A stretch of DNA of 44,729 nucleotides, from contig NZ_LUUG01000077.1 in assembly GCF_001644035.1 (NCBI RefSeq), positions 1 to 44,729 on the forward strand, read 5' to 3'. Below the pieces are notes generated by a model, which saw only the letters and a program-made list of their open reading frames with translations, did not search any database and was not told where the DNA came from. Positions 34,058-42,173 of the stretch are shown here, one piece after another (positions within the stretch are counted from its first letter, which is position 1; each line of letters starts with the position of its first letter). Made by a program: the position numbers and the translations under genes. Source of the DNA: Methylomonas methanica. Its GTDB lineage: Bacteria; Pseudomonadota; Gammaproteobacteria; Methylococcales; Methylomonadaceae.

Positions 34058-35179
34058 TTAAGGTAGTGTTCCGGTTAAGTTCAAATAGTAGCGCGTATGT
34101 TTGCGTTCTCCCGTTCTAAACAATACGCCCTTGGCGACCAGATCCTGCAGATCGCGAGTGGCCGTTGCCGACGGTGCTCCTGTGATGCTGCGATATTTGT
34201 CCGCACTCAATCCGCCTGTGAAGCCATCCGGACCTTCCCGAAACATTCTGGCCAACGCTTTTTCCTGTCGCGGATTCAGTTGCCCACGCACGTGGTCGTA
34301 GAGTTTGGTTTTTTGAATTAAGAAATCGATCCATTGATGGGTGTATTCCTGAGCGGCCATCACCAATTCGGCGAAATAAACCAGCCAGTCAGTCACGTCG
34401 ATCTGCTTGTTAGCCAGTTCCAACGCGGTGTAGTACGCATTGCGTTGACGTTCGATGGTAAATGCCAGAGCGATTAATGTCGGTTGCCCCAGACATTGGG
34501 CCAACGCCTTTTCGGCAATGGCGCGACCCATGCGACCGTTGCCGTCCTCGAACGGATGAATGCTGACAAAATAAAGATGCGCAATCCCCGCGCGCTGTAA
34601 GGCCGGAAAGGGCGTGTTTCCATCAGGTGCCGTGCGATTAAACCAATCAATGAACCGATCCATTTCCGGCGTCATTTGGCAGGACGGCGGCGCCTCGAAA
34701 TGGACCTTGGGCGCATAAATGGGACCGGAGACAATTTGCATCGGGTCGTCGTGTGTTCGATACCGCCCGACATCCTGTAGGTCGCTACGACCAGCCGTAA
34801 TCCAGGTATGCCAGCGATACAACTGCTCGTGAGTTATGGGCGTGGCAAAGTGCTGGTACAGATCGACCATAACCTCCGCGATACCTTGTTCGGCTGGCGG
34901 GACTTTTCGATGATCGGTGGTTAAACCGAATTGGCGGCAAATCGAAGACTGCAGGCTGTCCCGGTTGAGATATTCGCCTTCAATGGCTGATGTTTTCAAG
35001 GCTTCATTGCTGATCAGCTCGATGGTCAGCTGCCGTCTGTCGTCTTCAGACAAATGCTTAACCGCGCCGAATGACACACCGGCGCCAAGCAACAAGCGCT
35101 TTTCAAAATCGTCCAGCTGCGTCGCGTTGTAGGTGAAGCGCGGCCAACCCGCCAGTTGCCAATTCCAGATCATGATCAA
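34058..35179 (-). CDS. Fic-domain protein with N-terminal inhibitory motif and C-terminal winged helix
   Basis: This 373-residue protein has an N-terminal DUF4172-like domain that contains TSAIEG at residues 63-68, matching the (S/T)xxxE(G/N) inhibitory motif of class II Fic enzymes. The core is HPFEDGNGRMGR starting at H208. A C-terminal segment (KYRSITGAPSATATRDLQDLVAKGVL) resembles a winged-helix DNA-binding domain. Fic enzymes transfer AMP or related groups to target proteins, and self-regulated ones of this type have varied roles. Upstream inverted repeat TATAGC/GCTATA (35206-35226) could be an autoregulatory operator. No antitoxin-like gene is adjacent. ATG codons at 35179 and 35173 are both possible starts. 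Confidence 0.88.
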   Translation of the reverse strand: MIMIWNWQLAGWPRFTYNATQLDDFEKRLLLGAGVSFGAVKHLSEDDRRQLTIELISNEALKTSAIEGEYLNRDSLQSSICRQFGLTTDHRKVPPAEQGIAEVMVDLYQHFATPITHEQLYRWHTWITAGRSDLQDVGRYRTHDDPMQIVSGPIYAPKVHFEAPPSCQMTPEMDRFIDWFNRTAPDGNTPFPALQRAGIAHLYFVSIHPFEDGNGRMGRAIAEKALAQCLGQPTLIALAFTIERQRNAYYTALELANKQIDVTDWLVYFAELVMAAQEYTHQWIDFLIQKTKLYDHVRGQLNPRQEKALARMFREGPDGFTGGLSADKYRSITGAPSATATRDLQDLVAKGVLFRTGERKHTRYYLNLTGTLP

Positions 35180-36860
35180 TACAAAATGATTTTATCGATC
35201 ATAAATATAGCATTTATTGAGCTATAAATGACCTGTTTAAGCATCACGACAGCCTGAATTACCAAGATGGGCAAACGCGAGGGTTGTAATTGATGAAGTT
35301 AAAGTGAAGTGAGATTACTGGTGTTACCGGTGTTACCGCGTTATCTGGCCTACGCTGCAAAGGATATGTCGAGGGATTACCAAATATTACTGGTATTACT
35401 CGCAGACGATGTTTATAAATCAGCTTCCAGATCATCGAGGTCTGTCTCTTATCGAAATCGATTTAATCGATTTTGGCGTCATCCCAGCTTTTAATGCCCC
35501 GATTTTCAATGGCGGTCGGTGCGAAAGTCATTCATAACTTTAAATCTGAATTGTCCAATAAAATCCAACGCCGTCCAGCTTGGTTTTATTGCTTAAGCAA
35601 TTGAAATAAAATGAAAAAACTATTTGACAGCCGCTCAATTTCAACCCCAAAATATCCCCGCACGTAGAATTTTTCGGGACGAAATTTTCATAGACTGCAC
35701 TTCGGCAGTATAAAAGCGAAGAAGTACCAACTATAGAGTCCCTAGTGGGATGGCAGAGGAACGCCGCTGGATGTACTGTGTCCGTTGGGCCTTAGGGTCA
35801 TGCGTCCACGCTTAAATATATTTTTTTGGTGCAGATGGAGTTTTGAAAACGCTCTATCTGGGGCGGCAGGGAAAATGCGCCTTGATGAAAGGCACGGTCG
35901 CTGTCGATATTAAAGCTAGTTTTAAACTCATCAACGATCGTCTGCCGATCGCTGAGTAATCAAAAGCGCCTTGATGGCGCAAACCTATAGACCGCGCAAG
36001 TAGGGTTTCGAAAGGTGATGTTGCCATTGCGCGTTTGCAGGCGCGCAGAAATTTTGTCTGGAACCCTGGTTCCGCAAAATGGATAACTGAAAGGTCGTTT
36101 GACCGCTTCGGTGGTGGCAATCTTATAGCTAGGGTTTTTATATCAATCGTTCCGATCTGGATCGGCGTCAGGCGACTGCCTGCCCACCCGAGCAAGGCGA
36201 TTGAACGTCTCTTAAGAATCCCGTCGTCCCGTTTTCACATCGGTCTGTGCCACCGGCAGTCGCGTTTGCCGGCGTAACAACCGATTTCGTCACGCGGATT
36301 GGATCTGGATTCCCTTCAAAGTCATACCCGGACGTTTGCATAACGTCTTCCGGTAAAAACCCAAGCCCGCTGTTTCGCCGTTTCTAAAAAACAGAAACAG
36401 AACGGGATTCAAGCATTTCCATCAAGTTAATCAATCGGATACCTGCGTAATAGCCGCGGGTTTTGCCGGGTCAGTCTGTCTCGAACGTGTAAGGGGCCGA
36501 GTTTAGCGTCGCAGGTGGACGCTGAATCCGTCTGGCCAGCACCCCGAGTTCGTCATCGACCGACACCAATTACTCGCCCGCGCAGCGAGTCATAAGCCGC
36601 GCACCTCACACTGGGTATACACCTCCGCCGGGTAGGCAACCCGTGCGTCAACACTCATCGTCATGAGTTTGGCCTTGTATACCAAAGTGGGGTTGGAGCC
36701 GGGGTCCCCCGCTCATGACGAAAGAAAAACTGTTTTACCAAGGCCACCCCGGCTCCCTTGTTCAAAGCCGACGGCTGATGTGCATGGCATTGCCCATGAA
36801 ATCAGCCCCAGTCCGCTTTGGACAAGGGAGTCTGTTGCCAACCATTTTTTGGAGAATCGT
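35180..36860. other. Gene-poor accessory stretch before the recombinase
   Basis: I see no convincing gene in about 1.7 kb. Short frames exist on both strands (for example 35854-36195 minus) but lack ribosome sites and family motifs. Notable sites are the inverted repeat TATAGC/GCTATA (35206-35226) and AAATCGAT/ATCGATTT with a 3-nt loop (35455-35473). A hairpin CGGGT-AGGCA-ACCCG lies at 36629-36643, and a group of interlaced inverted repeats at 36658-36756. The last 400 nt are GC-rich and structured and may be an untranslated leader or recombination site of the following gene. Confidence 0.4.
36658..36756. repeat. Three interlaced inverted repeats upstream of the recombinase
   Basis: TCGTCATGAG (36658-36667) pairs with CTCATGACGA (36712-36721). 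TGGCCTTG (36670-36677) pairs with CAAGGCCA (36739-36746). GGAGCCGGGGT (36695-36705) pairs with ACCCCGGCTCC (36746-36756). The pairs cross each other, so as RNA they would form a pseudoknot-like fold and as DNA a set of competing cruciforms. Confidence 0.5.
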
Positions 36861-37955
36861 ATGCCGACCCAACCCACTAAATCCAACCCATCGAAACGAA
36901 AGTCGATAAATCAAGATCAAGCGGACGAAGCCGATATGGCAAACGCGGCTTCGGCTGATCGTGCCAAACCGAGAAAAACACATGATCGCAAACAGCGAGG
37001 AACACCCGGCAATAAACTCGGACGCAATGTCGGCCTGGGCAGTCGCAACCTGACCCGAGCCGGTAAAACCTGCGCCCATCAGTGCGGCAAAGCCTTCGCT
37101 ACGCGCGGCACAATCGCCGAACGCTGGTCGGTGTTTGCCAAATGGCTGGAACAAACCCAAGGCATAAAACGCATGGAAGATATTAACCGCGAGCAGGTGA
37201 TTGCATATGGTGAGGCGTTGAAATCCAGGGTGCAGCGCGACGAATTGAAAGCCTCGACGGCACAACTGTACGTCTCGGCAGTCAACAGCATCATGACGTC
37301 CGCAACGCACGGCGAATGGCAGACGGTCAGTCCAACGCGTGATTGCAGCATACCCAAGCGGCGCTACATTCCGGAAACCAGCAAAGCCATGCCGCAGTCG
37401 CAGCACGACCAGTTGCAAGTCAGTGTCGACGATGAACGCATTGCCGCATTGCTGAATCTGCAACGGACATTAGGCTTGCGTTTCAAGGAATCGGCTTTGC
37501 TGGATGCGCAAAAAGCGCTTGGCCAAGCACAACGGGAACAGCGCATCACGGTCTTCAGCGGCACCAAAGGCGGTAAACGGCGCCAGGTTCCAGTGTCAGC
37601 GGAAGCCTTGGCGACACTGGAAACAGCCGCCAGCCTGCAGAATGGACCTTCGATGGTTCCCGCTAATCTGCTCTATGTCGATTTTCGCAACCATTGCTAC
37701 CTCCAAGCACAACAACAGCCATTCCAGTTTCATGGTCAGCGTCATCATTATGCCCAGCAACGCTATCAGGCATTAACCGGCATACCGGCGCCCATCAATA
37801 CGACAATCTCCAAATCTACCTGGCATAGCTACATGGCAGCGCAGCTCTGCATTAGTCTGGAAGCCGCTGAAGCATTGGACCAACGTGCCCGAAGCATCCT
37901 CTCGCAGGAACTGGGACATGAGCGTCTGGAGGTGGTGCGTGTCTATATTGGTTAA
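36861..37955 (+). CDS. Tyrosine recombinase with integrase N- and C-terminal domains
   Basis: This 364-residue protein starts at the ATG at 36861 with GGAG upstream (a reading from 36663 runs through structured DNA and is rejected). After a basic N terminus comes a SAM-like core-binding domain (about residues 80-180, ERWSVFAKWLEQTQ). The catalytic domain shows the first Arg in TLGLRFKESALLD, Lys in FSGTKGGKRRQVP, and the terminal ELGHERLEVVRVYIG, where H-x-x-R-like and nucleophile Tyr positions can be placed. It resembles the Integrase_1/Phage_integr_N group found on integrative elements. It overlaps a downstream GTG start by 17 nt and heads a recombinase/small protein/DUF1173 group. Confidence 0.8.
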   Translation: MPTQPTKSNPSKRKSINQDQADEADMANAASADRAKPRKTHDRKQRGTPGNKLGRNVGLGSRNLTRAGKTCAHQCGKAFATRGTIAERWSVFAKWLEQTQGIKRMEDINREQVIAYGEALKSRVQRDELKASTAQLYVSAVNSIMTSATHGEWQTVSPTRDCSIPKRRYIPETSKAMPQSQHDQLQVSVDDERIAALLNLQRTLGLRFKESALLDAQKALGQAQREQRITVFSGTKGGKRRQVPVSAEALATLETAASLQNGPSMVPANLLYVDFRNHCYLQAQQQPFQFHGQRHHYAQQRYQALTGIPAPINTTISKSTWHSYMAAQLCISLEAAEALDQRARSILSQELGHERLEVVRVYIG

Positions 37956-37981
37956 ACAGATCCAGGCTCTGGCCCACCACT

Positions 37982-38275
37982 ATGTCCGCCAAGGCGCCAA
38001 GGCGCCAAGGCGCCAAAGCCCATCGCCGCTTGCAGGTCGGCCGCATGATCAAGTTCGTGGAATTCATTGAGCAAACAGAACGGCCGCATAACCTGCACGA
38101 AATCGGCAAACGCCATGTCATCGCCTTCTGGAAAGCCCATCGCGATCTGGCACCGAAAACCGCTCATGCCTATTGGCTGGCGTTATGCGTGATCTGGGAA
38201 TGGACTGACAAACCGGGGCAACCGCCGAAACCATTATGTATTGCCAAATCCGAACATAAGGAGGATCAGCCATGA
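37982..38275 (+). CDS. Small core-binding-like protein whose 5' end is frame-shifted by an octanucleotide repeat
   Basis: The 97-residue frame from the ATG at 37982 has a SAM-like helical composition (MIKFVEFIEQTERPHNLHEIGKRHVIAFWKAH), like the N-terminal domain of tyrosine recombinases. The natural gene start seems to lie in another frame: a GTG at 37939 with GGAGG 6 nt upstream opens VSILVKQIQALAHHYVRQGAK and runs out of frame at the repeat tract. Removing two 8-bp units, or adding one, would fuse both parts into a smooth 112-residue or somewhat longer protein. In the present state the product must start at 37982 without a ribosome site, or be absent. It overlaps the next gene by 4 nt. Confidence 0.5.
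   Translation: MSAKAPRRQGAKAHRRLQVGRMIKFVEFIEQTERPHNLHEIGKRHVIAFWKAHRDLAPKTAHAYWLALCVIWEWTDKPGQPPKPLCIAKSEHKEDQP
37987..38018 (+). repeat. Octanucleotide tandem repeat (CGCCAAGG)3 plus one imperfect unit
   Basis: Three exact CGCCAAGG units are followed by CGCCAAAG. Since 8 is not a multiple of 3, unit-number changes switch the reading frame between the upstream GTG start (37939) and the downstream coding part. Present count: four; in-frame counts: two or five. Confidence 0.85.
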
Positions 38276-39510
38276 GTGAATTATTACTGGATGGGGAAAC
38301 CTACGACTATCTGTGGCCGAGCGACCGCAGCCATTCCAAAGCCCAACAGATATCGCGCCGGTATCATGGCTGCACCGAACGGCCCTGCTGTCAGTGTCTG
38401 ACGGATACACGGAATCGGCAATTGGTCATCAAAGCTCGTGGTCAACGATATTATCTGGCTCGGAAAGCCGACACCAGTCATCACCATGCCGAATGGTGTC
38501 TATTGTACGAGCCGCCGGAATCCGGAGGCCCATTAGCCAAACAGAAACCGGCAATCCAGTACGAAGGCGATATCGTCGATGTCAAACTGCAGACTCGGCT
38601 GACGCGTAACAGCTTCACGACCAAGCAAACCGACGACAATCCGGTTGCTGAAGACAAACCTAATCTACCTCGAAGCAAGGCGCCCTGCCTTAAACCGGGT
38701 CGGGCGTCCACCGGGCTAGTGGGATTGTTCCATGCCCTGATCCAGAAAGCCCAACTGAACGACTGGCAGCCGCAGCAATCGGAACGCCGGTTTGCAGCAT
38801 CTACCCGAGCACTAACGAAAGCTGCGCAAACCATCACCCTGGAAAAGCAGCAACCCGTCGGGGAACGCCTGGTCATTACCCTCTGGAAACGGAGCCTGGA
38901 GCACAGTCAGGCCATCAACCTGGCTACGCTGCAAACCAGGACAGATGATCCACAACAAACTGCCATCGTGGTCGGTGAAATCATGGAGTGCCGGAACTCC
39001 ACCAAGGTCGAAGGCTCCCTTGGGCTCAAATTGAAACTGTTGAACGTCCCACTGTGGCTGACGCCGCCCGTGGCCAGAAAGGCGACCAACAGCTTTGGTC
39101 AGTTACTCGACGAAATTGGCAAACCCGACCGGCGCATTTTGGCGATTGCGACGGTATTTCGCAGCAAAACCAGCTTTGCTGTCAGCGACATTGGACTGAT
39201 CCGTACCAACCGGCAATTCATTCCGGTCGACTCATCCTATGAACTGCAGGTGGACGACAAACTGATTGCCGAACAGCGCAGATTTAGCAAGCCGTTGAAA
39301 TTGGAGGGCGAACTACGATACCTGCTGGATTTTATGTTACAAGACTGCCAGGTTCCATGGGTCATGGAGGTGTTTGGCATCACCAACGATGACAAATACC
39401 AAGCTCAAAAACTGGAAAAGCTTCAGTACTATCGAGACCATGGCATTCCATGTTGGCAATGGGAACCTGACACCGAGAAAGTGATGCCGGATTTTTCGGT
39501 TAGGACATGA
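38272..39510 (+). CDS. DUF1173-family protein
   Basis: This 412-residue protein starts within the stop of the previous gene (ATGA). The N terminus is Cys/His-rich (HGCTERPCCQCLTDT and TSHHHAEWCLLYEP), which could form a zinc site. The middle is basic and the C terminus has a beta-rich YELQVDDKLIAEQRRFSKPLKLEGELRYLLD segment followed by QVPWVMEVFGITNDDKYQAQKLEKLQYY. DUF1173 proteins are typical cargo of integrative elements next to tyrosine recombinases and have no known function. The gene is intact and normal in length as far as I can judge. Confidence 0.65.
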   Translation: MSELLLDGETYDYLWPSDRSHSKAQQISRRYHGCTERPCCQCLTDTRNRQLVIKARGQRYYLARKADTSHHHAEWCLLYEPPESGGPLAKQKPAIQYEGDIVDVKLQTRLTRNSFTTKQTDDNPVAEDKPNLPRSKAPCLKPGRASTGLVGLFHALIQKAQLNDWQPQQSERRFAASTRALTKAAQTITLEKQQPVGERLVITLWKRSLEHSQAINLATLQTRTDDPQQTAIVVGEIMECRNSTKVEGSLGLKLKLLNVPLWLTPPVARKATNSFGQLLDEIGKPDRRILAIATVFRSKTSFAVSDIGLIRTNRQFIPVDSSYELQVDDKLIAEQRRFSKPLKLEGELRYLLDFMLQDCQVPWVMEVFGITNDDKYQAQKLEKLQYYRDHGIPCWQWEPDTEKVMPDFSVRT

Positions 39511-39617
39511 ACTGCCATTGGCTGGGCACGCCCTATTTTTGCCACTCGCGCTTCTCCAAAGCCGCCAGTCGGCCGAAGCCAGATTCTGGAACTGGAGGAC
39601 TACAAAGCCGACGTTAG

Positions 39618-40097
39618 CTACCTCAACCTATCGGCCATCAAGAGACAGTCACCAATTTTCAGTGGGGGACAGGTAACTGGCTCATTGCTGCCGATGATTT
39701 GGCTTGGGTCAAAATCCAATGGGCTTTTAGCTACTTTAATCGTCACACTGGACACCGTGTGGGTGTAGATCATGATTGTTTTCAAATCGCTGTGGCCGAG
39801 CAATTCCTGAATGGTGCGAAAATCGACGTTGGCCTGCAGAAAATGACTGGCGAAGCTGTGGCGAAACGTATGCACCGACGCACGTTGCACATGAGTTTTG
39901 TGCAAATGCCAACGCCTGTAGTCTTCACTTCCGGGCACCAAAGTCAGCGATTTGGCGGGGAACAACCATTGTCACGCAAATTCCTTGGCTGCATTTTTAT
40001 ATTTCACATCCAACGCACTGGATAAAAACACCCCGGCATTGCGTAAGCTAAGCCGCGACTCGAACGATTGACTAAGGGATGTGGGAACAGTCAACAT
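39618..40097 (-). pseudogene. intI: Decayed integron integrase (IntI) C-terminal half
   Basis: Reading the minus strand from 40097 gives MLTVPTSLSQSFESRLSLRN, then FLSSALDVKYKNAAKEFA, an in-frame TGA (39972-39974), QWLFPAKSL and [20 protein letters not shown]. It ends with [20 protein letters not shown] and SPLD. This order matches integron integrases (LPxSL, ALxxKYxxA, WQWxFP, HLHxTxVQRA, HTxRHSFATH, ELLGHxDxxTTxIYTH, SPLD). The catalytic Arg/His/Tyr cluster survives, but about 170 N-terminal residues are missing, a stop interrupts the frame, and residues between VQRA and HTFRHS are deleted. It points away from an attI-like site, as in real integrons. Confidence 0.8.
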
Positions 40098-40199
40098 GAC
40101 ACCCTCCAATTTCACCTATTGGTTCAGCTTGGATGATATACGGAAGGGAAAATCCTTGCAGTTCACAACTTTATTGTTGCGCCCCAGGTTTCGTGCTAG

Positions 40200-40232
40200 A
40201 TATACCGTTAACAGCTTAATAATTTGTTAGGC
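40200..40232 (+). other. attI: attI-like recombination site remnant
   Basis: GTTAGGC at 40226-40232 matches the GTTRRRY core of integron sites and lies next to the decayed integrase on the expected side. It is preceded by AT-rich DNA (ACAGCTTAATAATTT). The first base of inserted cassettes would follow the G of GTT. No second core or accessory sites could be verified. Confidence 0.5.
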
Positions 40233-40251
40233 GGCCTCAGGGGATGGACTG

Positions 40252-40401
40252 ATGCTCTGGCGACGGTCCCTCGTGCAACCGATCAGGCTTGGCGAGGTCT
40301 TGCTGCTGGTAGCCCTCTTGGCTTTCTGCCGGGTCCTCCCGGTATTCTTGATCCCCGCCTGCTGCGAGATACTGCTCTTGGTGCTGATCGGCTGGGCCTG
40401 A
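40252..40401 (+). CDS. Possible 49-residue hydrophobic peptide in the first cassette position
   Basis: An ATG at 40252 opens a 49-codon frame encoding a peptide dominated by Leu, Val and Ile (LGEVLLLVALLAFCRVLPVF) with Cys residues, like a small membrane protein. It sits about 20 bp after the attI-like core, where a cassette gene would be. There is no clear ribosome site, and a GC-rich sequence can give such a frame by chance. Confidence 0.25.
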   Translation: MLWRRSLVQPIRLGEVLLLVALLAFCRVLPVFLIPACCEILLLVLIGWA

Positions 40402-40481
40402 CCGTGCTCGGAAGGTGGCTCGCCATCATTGGGCTCTTGAGGGCAGGGTAGCACTGACGGACAAAAGGTGCTAATGTTTAA

Positions 40482-40520
40482 CGCCATTGGCTCTGCCCGG
40501 CACTGGCAGAGCCAATGGCG
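40482..40520. repeat. Perfect 16-bp hairpin, possible cassette-end structure
   Basis: CGCCATTGGCTCTGCC (40482-40497) pairs exactly with GGCAGAGCCAATGGCG (40505-40520) around CGGCACT. GTTTAAC at 40477-40483 would fit the RYYYAAC core of an attC, but no matching GTTRRRY was found downstream, and no T-run follows. A degenerate attC or a transcription-blocking stem are options. Confidence 0.5.
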
Positions 40521-40656
40521 CCGGGCGAGGTTTCGTAAGGAGCGATTAACGCTCATCTGAGAAGTCATCAAGGACGCGATAATTTGATGACAAGTGTAAC
40601 CAAGGCTAAGATTAGCCTCGCTTGCGATTCCAATTCCTATCCGTGAGAGCAACATC

Positions 40657-41586
40657 ATGTCGAACTTGCCTGAAGAAACCAAGAGGCGGCTGTGGACCGC
40701 AGGAAAGGGCGTGACGAAGTATCCCGCTCTCCGCGTTGTTGCGAACACAGAGTATTTTCAAAACGACTATAACGACTCCGATTTCCTCAAAGAAGCCGGC
40801 CTCACCAGCATGGCGGCAACGCTGGCGCAAGAGGCGGCCCAACTGTGGGAAAAGCGCATGCTAGAAATCCTGACATCGTATTGCTATCCCTCATTGTGGA
40901 CGGTGGCCTGTGTCCTGACCGAAGTCGAGAGGACCGCCGCCCGCACTGGGACCTGTATTCTGATTACACCGATGGACAACCGGCCGAGATTGAAAGAGTC
41001 CTCCGGCGACAAGCGCGAAGACGTTTTTCTGAAAAACTTCAACGCTCACACGTATGGACGCGACGCCGGCGGCCACAAGAGAGATTCCAGCAAGGGCATC
41101 AAGGGCGACGGCGACTTTGCCATTATTCAGTTCAATCCATTCACCTGGGACAAGAACAGCGCCCTCAGGGCGATGGCCGACCTCATGTACGCTAAGGACT
41201 TTGCGGCTGGGATGGAAACCGAGGACGTCCTGTTTCATGAGATCGTACATGCACTTCGCGTCATGCAGGATCTCGTGGACGATCACGAGGACAAGGAGAT
41301 GTTCGAAGGCTATAACCAGATCGAGGACTTTCTGGCGGTCGTCCTGACCAACATCGCGATCAGCGAAAGGAATCCCACTGTTCCGCTGCGCCGTCACCAC
41401 AATTTTTTTGAGACAATCCCAACCCACCTTTCGACATCGAGCGGCTTTCTGAGCCATGCGCCGAATGTCGATAGGCTGAAAAAGGCCTACATTGAGGAAT
41501 TCTCCCTGTTCCACAACATTGCAGGCTCGCCGCACCGCAACTCATTCAATCCGATACGTGAAATGATAATGGCCCGACGACCATGA
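40657..41586 (+). CDS. M91-type (NleD-like) zinc metallopeptidase, possible cassette-borne effector
   Basis: This 309-residue protein contains HEIVHALRVMQD with the zincin HExxH at residues 194-198. Around it are features of the M91/NleD effector-peptidase group: FAIIQFNPFTWDKN and an alpha-helical lead-in (METEDVLFHEI), with a following YNQIEDFLAV that could supply another ligand. It has no signal peptide or export domain. Such domains are found in type III effectors and polymorphic toxins that cleave host or rival proteins. It lies downstream of the integron relic and has codon usage unlike the sigma-54 cluster. A cytosolic housekeeping peptidase remains possible. Confidence 0.6.
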   Translation: MSNLPEETKRRLWTAGKGVTKYPALRVVANTEYFQNDYNDSDFLKEAGLTSMAATLAQEAAQLWEKRMLEILTSYCYPSLWTVACVLTEVERTAARTGTCILITPMDNRPRLKESSGDKREDVFLKNFNAHTYGRDAGGHKRDSSKGIKGDGDFAIIQFNPFTWDKNSALRAMADLMYAKDFAAGMETEDVLFHEIVHALRVMQDLVDDHEDKEMFEGYNQIEDFLAVVLTNIAISERNPTVPLRRHHNFFETIPTHLSTSSGFLSHAPNVDRLKKAYIEEFSLFHNIAGSPHRNSFNPIREMIMARRP

Positions 41587-41646
41587 TGGGGACCATCGAC
41601 TGAGGCTGCCGTCATCAGGGTACGCCGGCTTCAGGCTTAGGGCCGC

Positions 41647-41776
41647 AGGCTGGGTAGAGCAAGGAGAAACCCAGCAGATACTTTGAAATAACCGAGTTTC
41701 TTTGCATTCAAACTGTTTTTGGATTACAAGACTTTTCAGTTTCGAAGCTGGGTTTCATTATCATTCAACCCAGCCT
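41647..41776. mobile_element. MITE-like 130-bp element with composite inverted ends
   Basis: The left end has AGGCTGGGTAGA (41647-41658) and GAAACCCAGC (41666-41675). The right end has GCTGGGTTTC (41747-41756) and TCAACCCAGCCT (41765-41776), mirror images with a single mismatch. No coding capacity. The TGGGTAGA...GAAACCCA pattern resembles widely dispersed repeats in proteobacteria and cyanobacteria. Confidence 0.7.
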
Positions 41777-42173
41777 ACCTTTACAAACCCAACGTCGGCT
41801 CATAATCCATTTACTGCCATTTGAAAAGCCAAAACGATTGTCTCTTATGGGTCGCCTGGCGACCCTCTGCTCTTCAGATTCATCGCCGGAAAAAAGCTGT
41901 CGTTGAATTCCGAAACCTGAAAGGGGCCGTTCGGCATTGAGTTAAACCGACTCAAATCAGCCTTTCGCGGTAATAATTTGGCTTACCGGTTAGTACTATA
42001 CAGCTGACTGTCGCTTGGATGAAAAAGAGACCATTTCAATCAACGAGTAGGCAAAACGGAGCTTGATTGATTATTTGGCCTTCGGGATTTTCTATTGGTC
42101 ATGAACTAAACTTATGATGCATTGAGGTATATCGTCATAATTTGATCAACATTTGAAATTGGGCTTCAACTAG
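41777..42173. other. Intergenic region before the GGDEF/EAL gene
   Basis: There is no gene in this stretch. It contains GGGTCGCCTGGCGACCC (41849-41865), a short perfect stem, and otherwise degenerate-looking repeat DNA. No clear promoter could be picked. Confidence 0.35.

Noticed and set aside
35854..36195. 113-codon minus-strand frame in the gene-poor stretch
   Set aside because: No ribosome site, no family resemblance; not enough to call a gene.
36663..36860. N-terminal extension of the recombinase from an ATG at 36663
   Set aside because: It runs through interlaced inverted repeats and has no ribosome site, whereas the ATG at 36861 has GGAG and family-like length.
40477..40520. Complete attC site for the first cassette
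   Set aside because: RYYYAAC is present but no matching GTTRRRY was found at a suitable distance, so only a possible degenerate site is stated.
40227..40748. 173-codon minus-strand frame next to the attI-like site
   Set aside because: Low-complexity Ser/Pro-rich translation that crosses the perfect hairpin and overlaps the peptidase start; looks like a frame shadow of GC-rich DNA.
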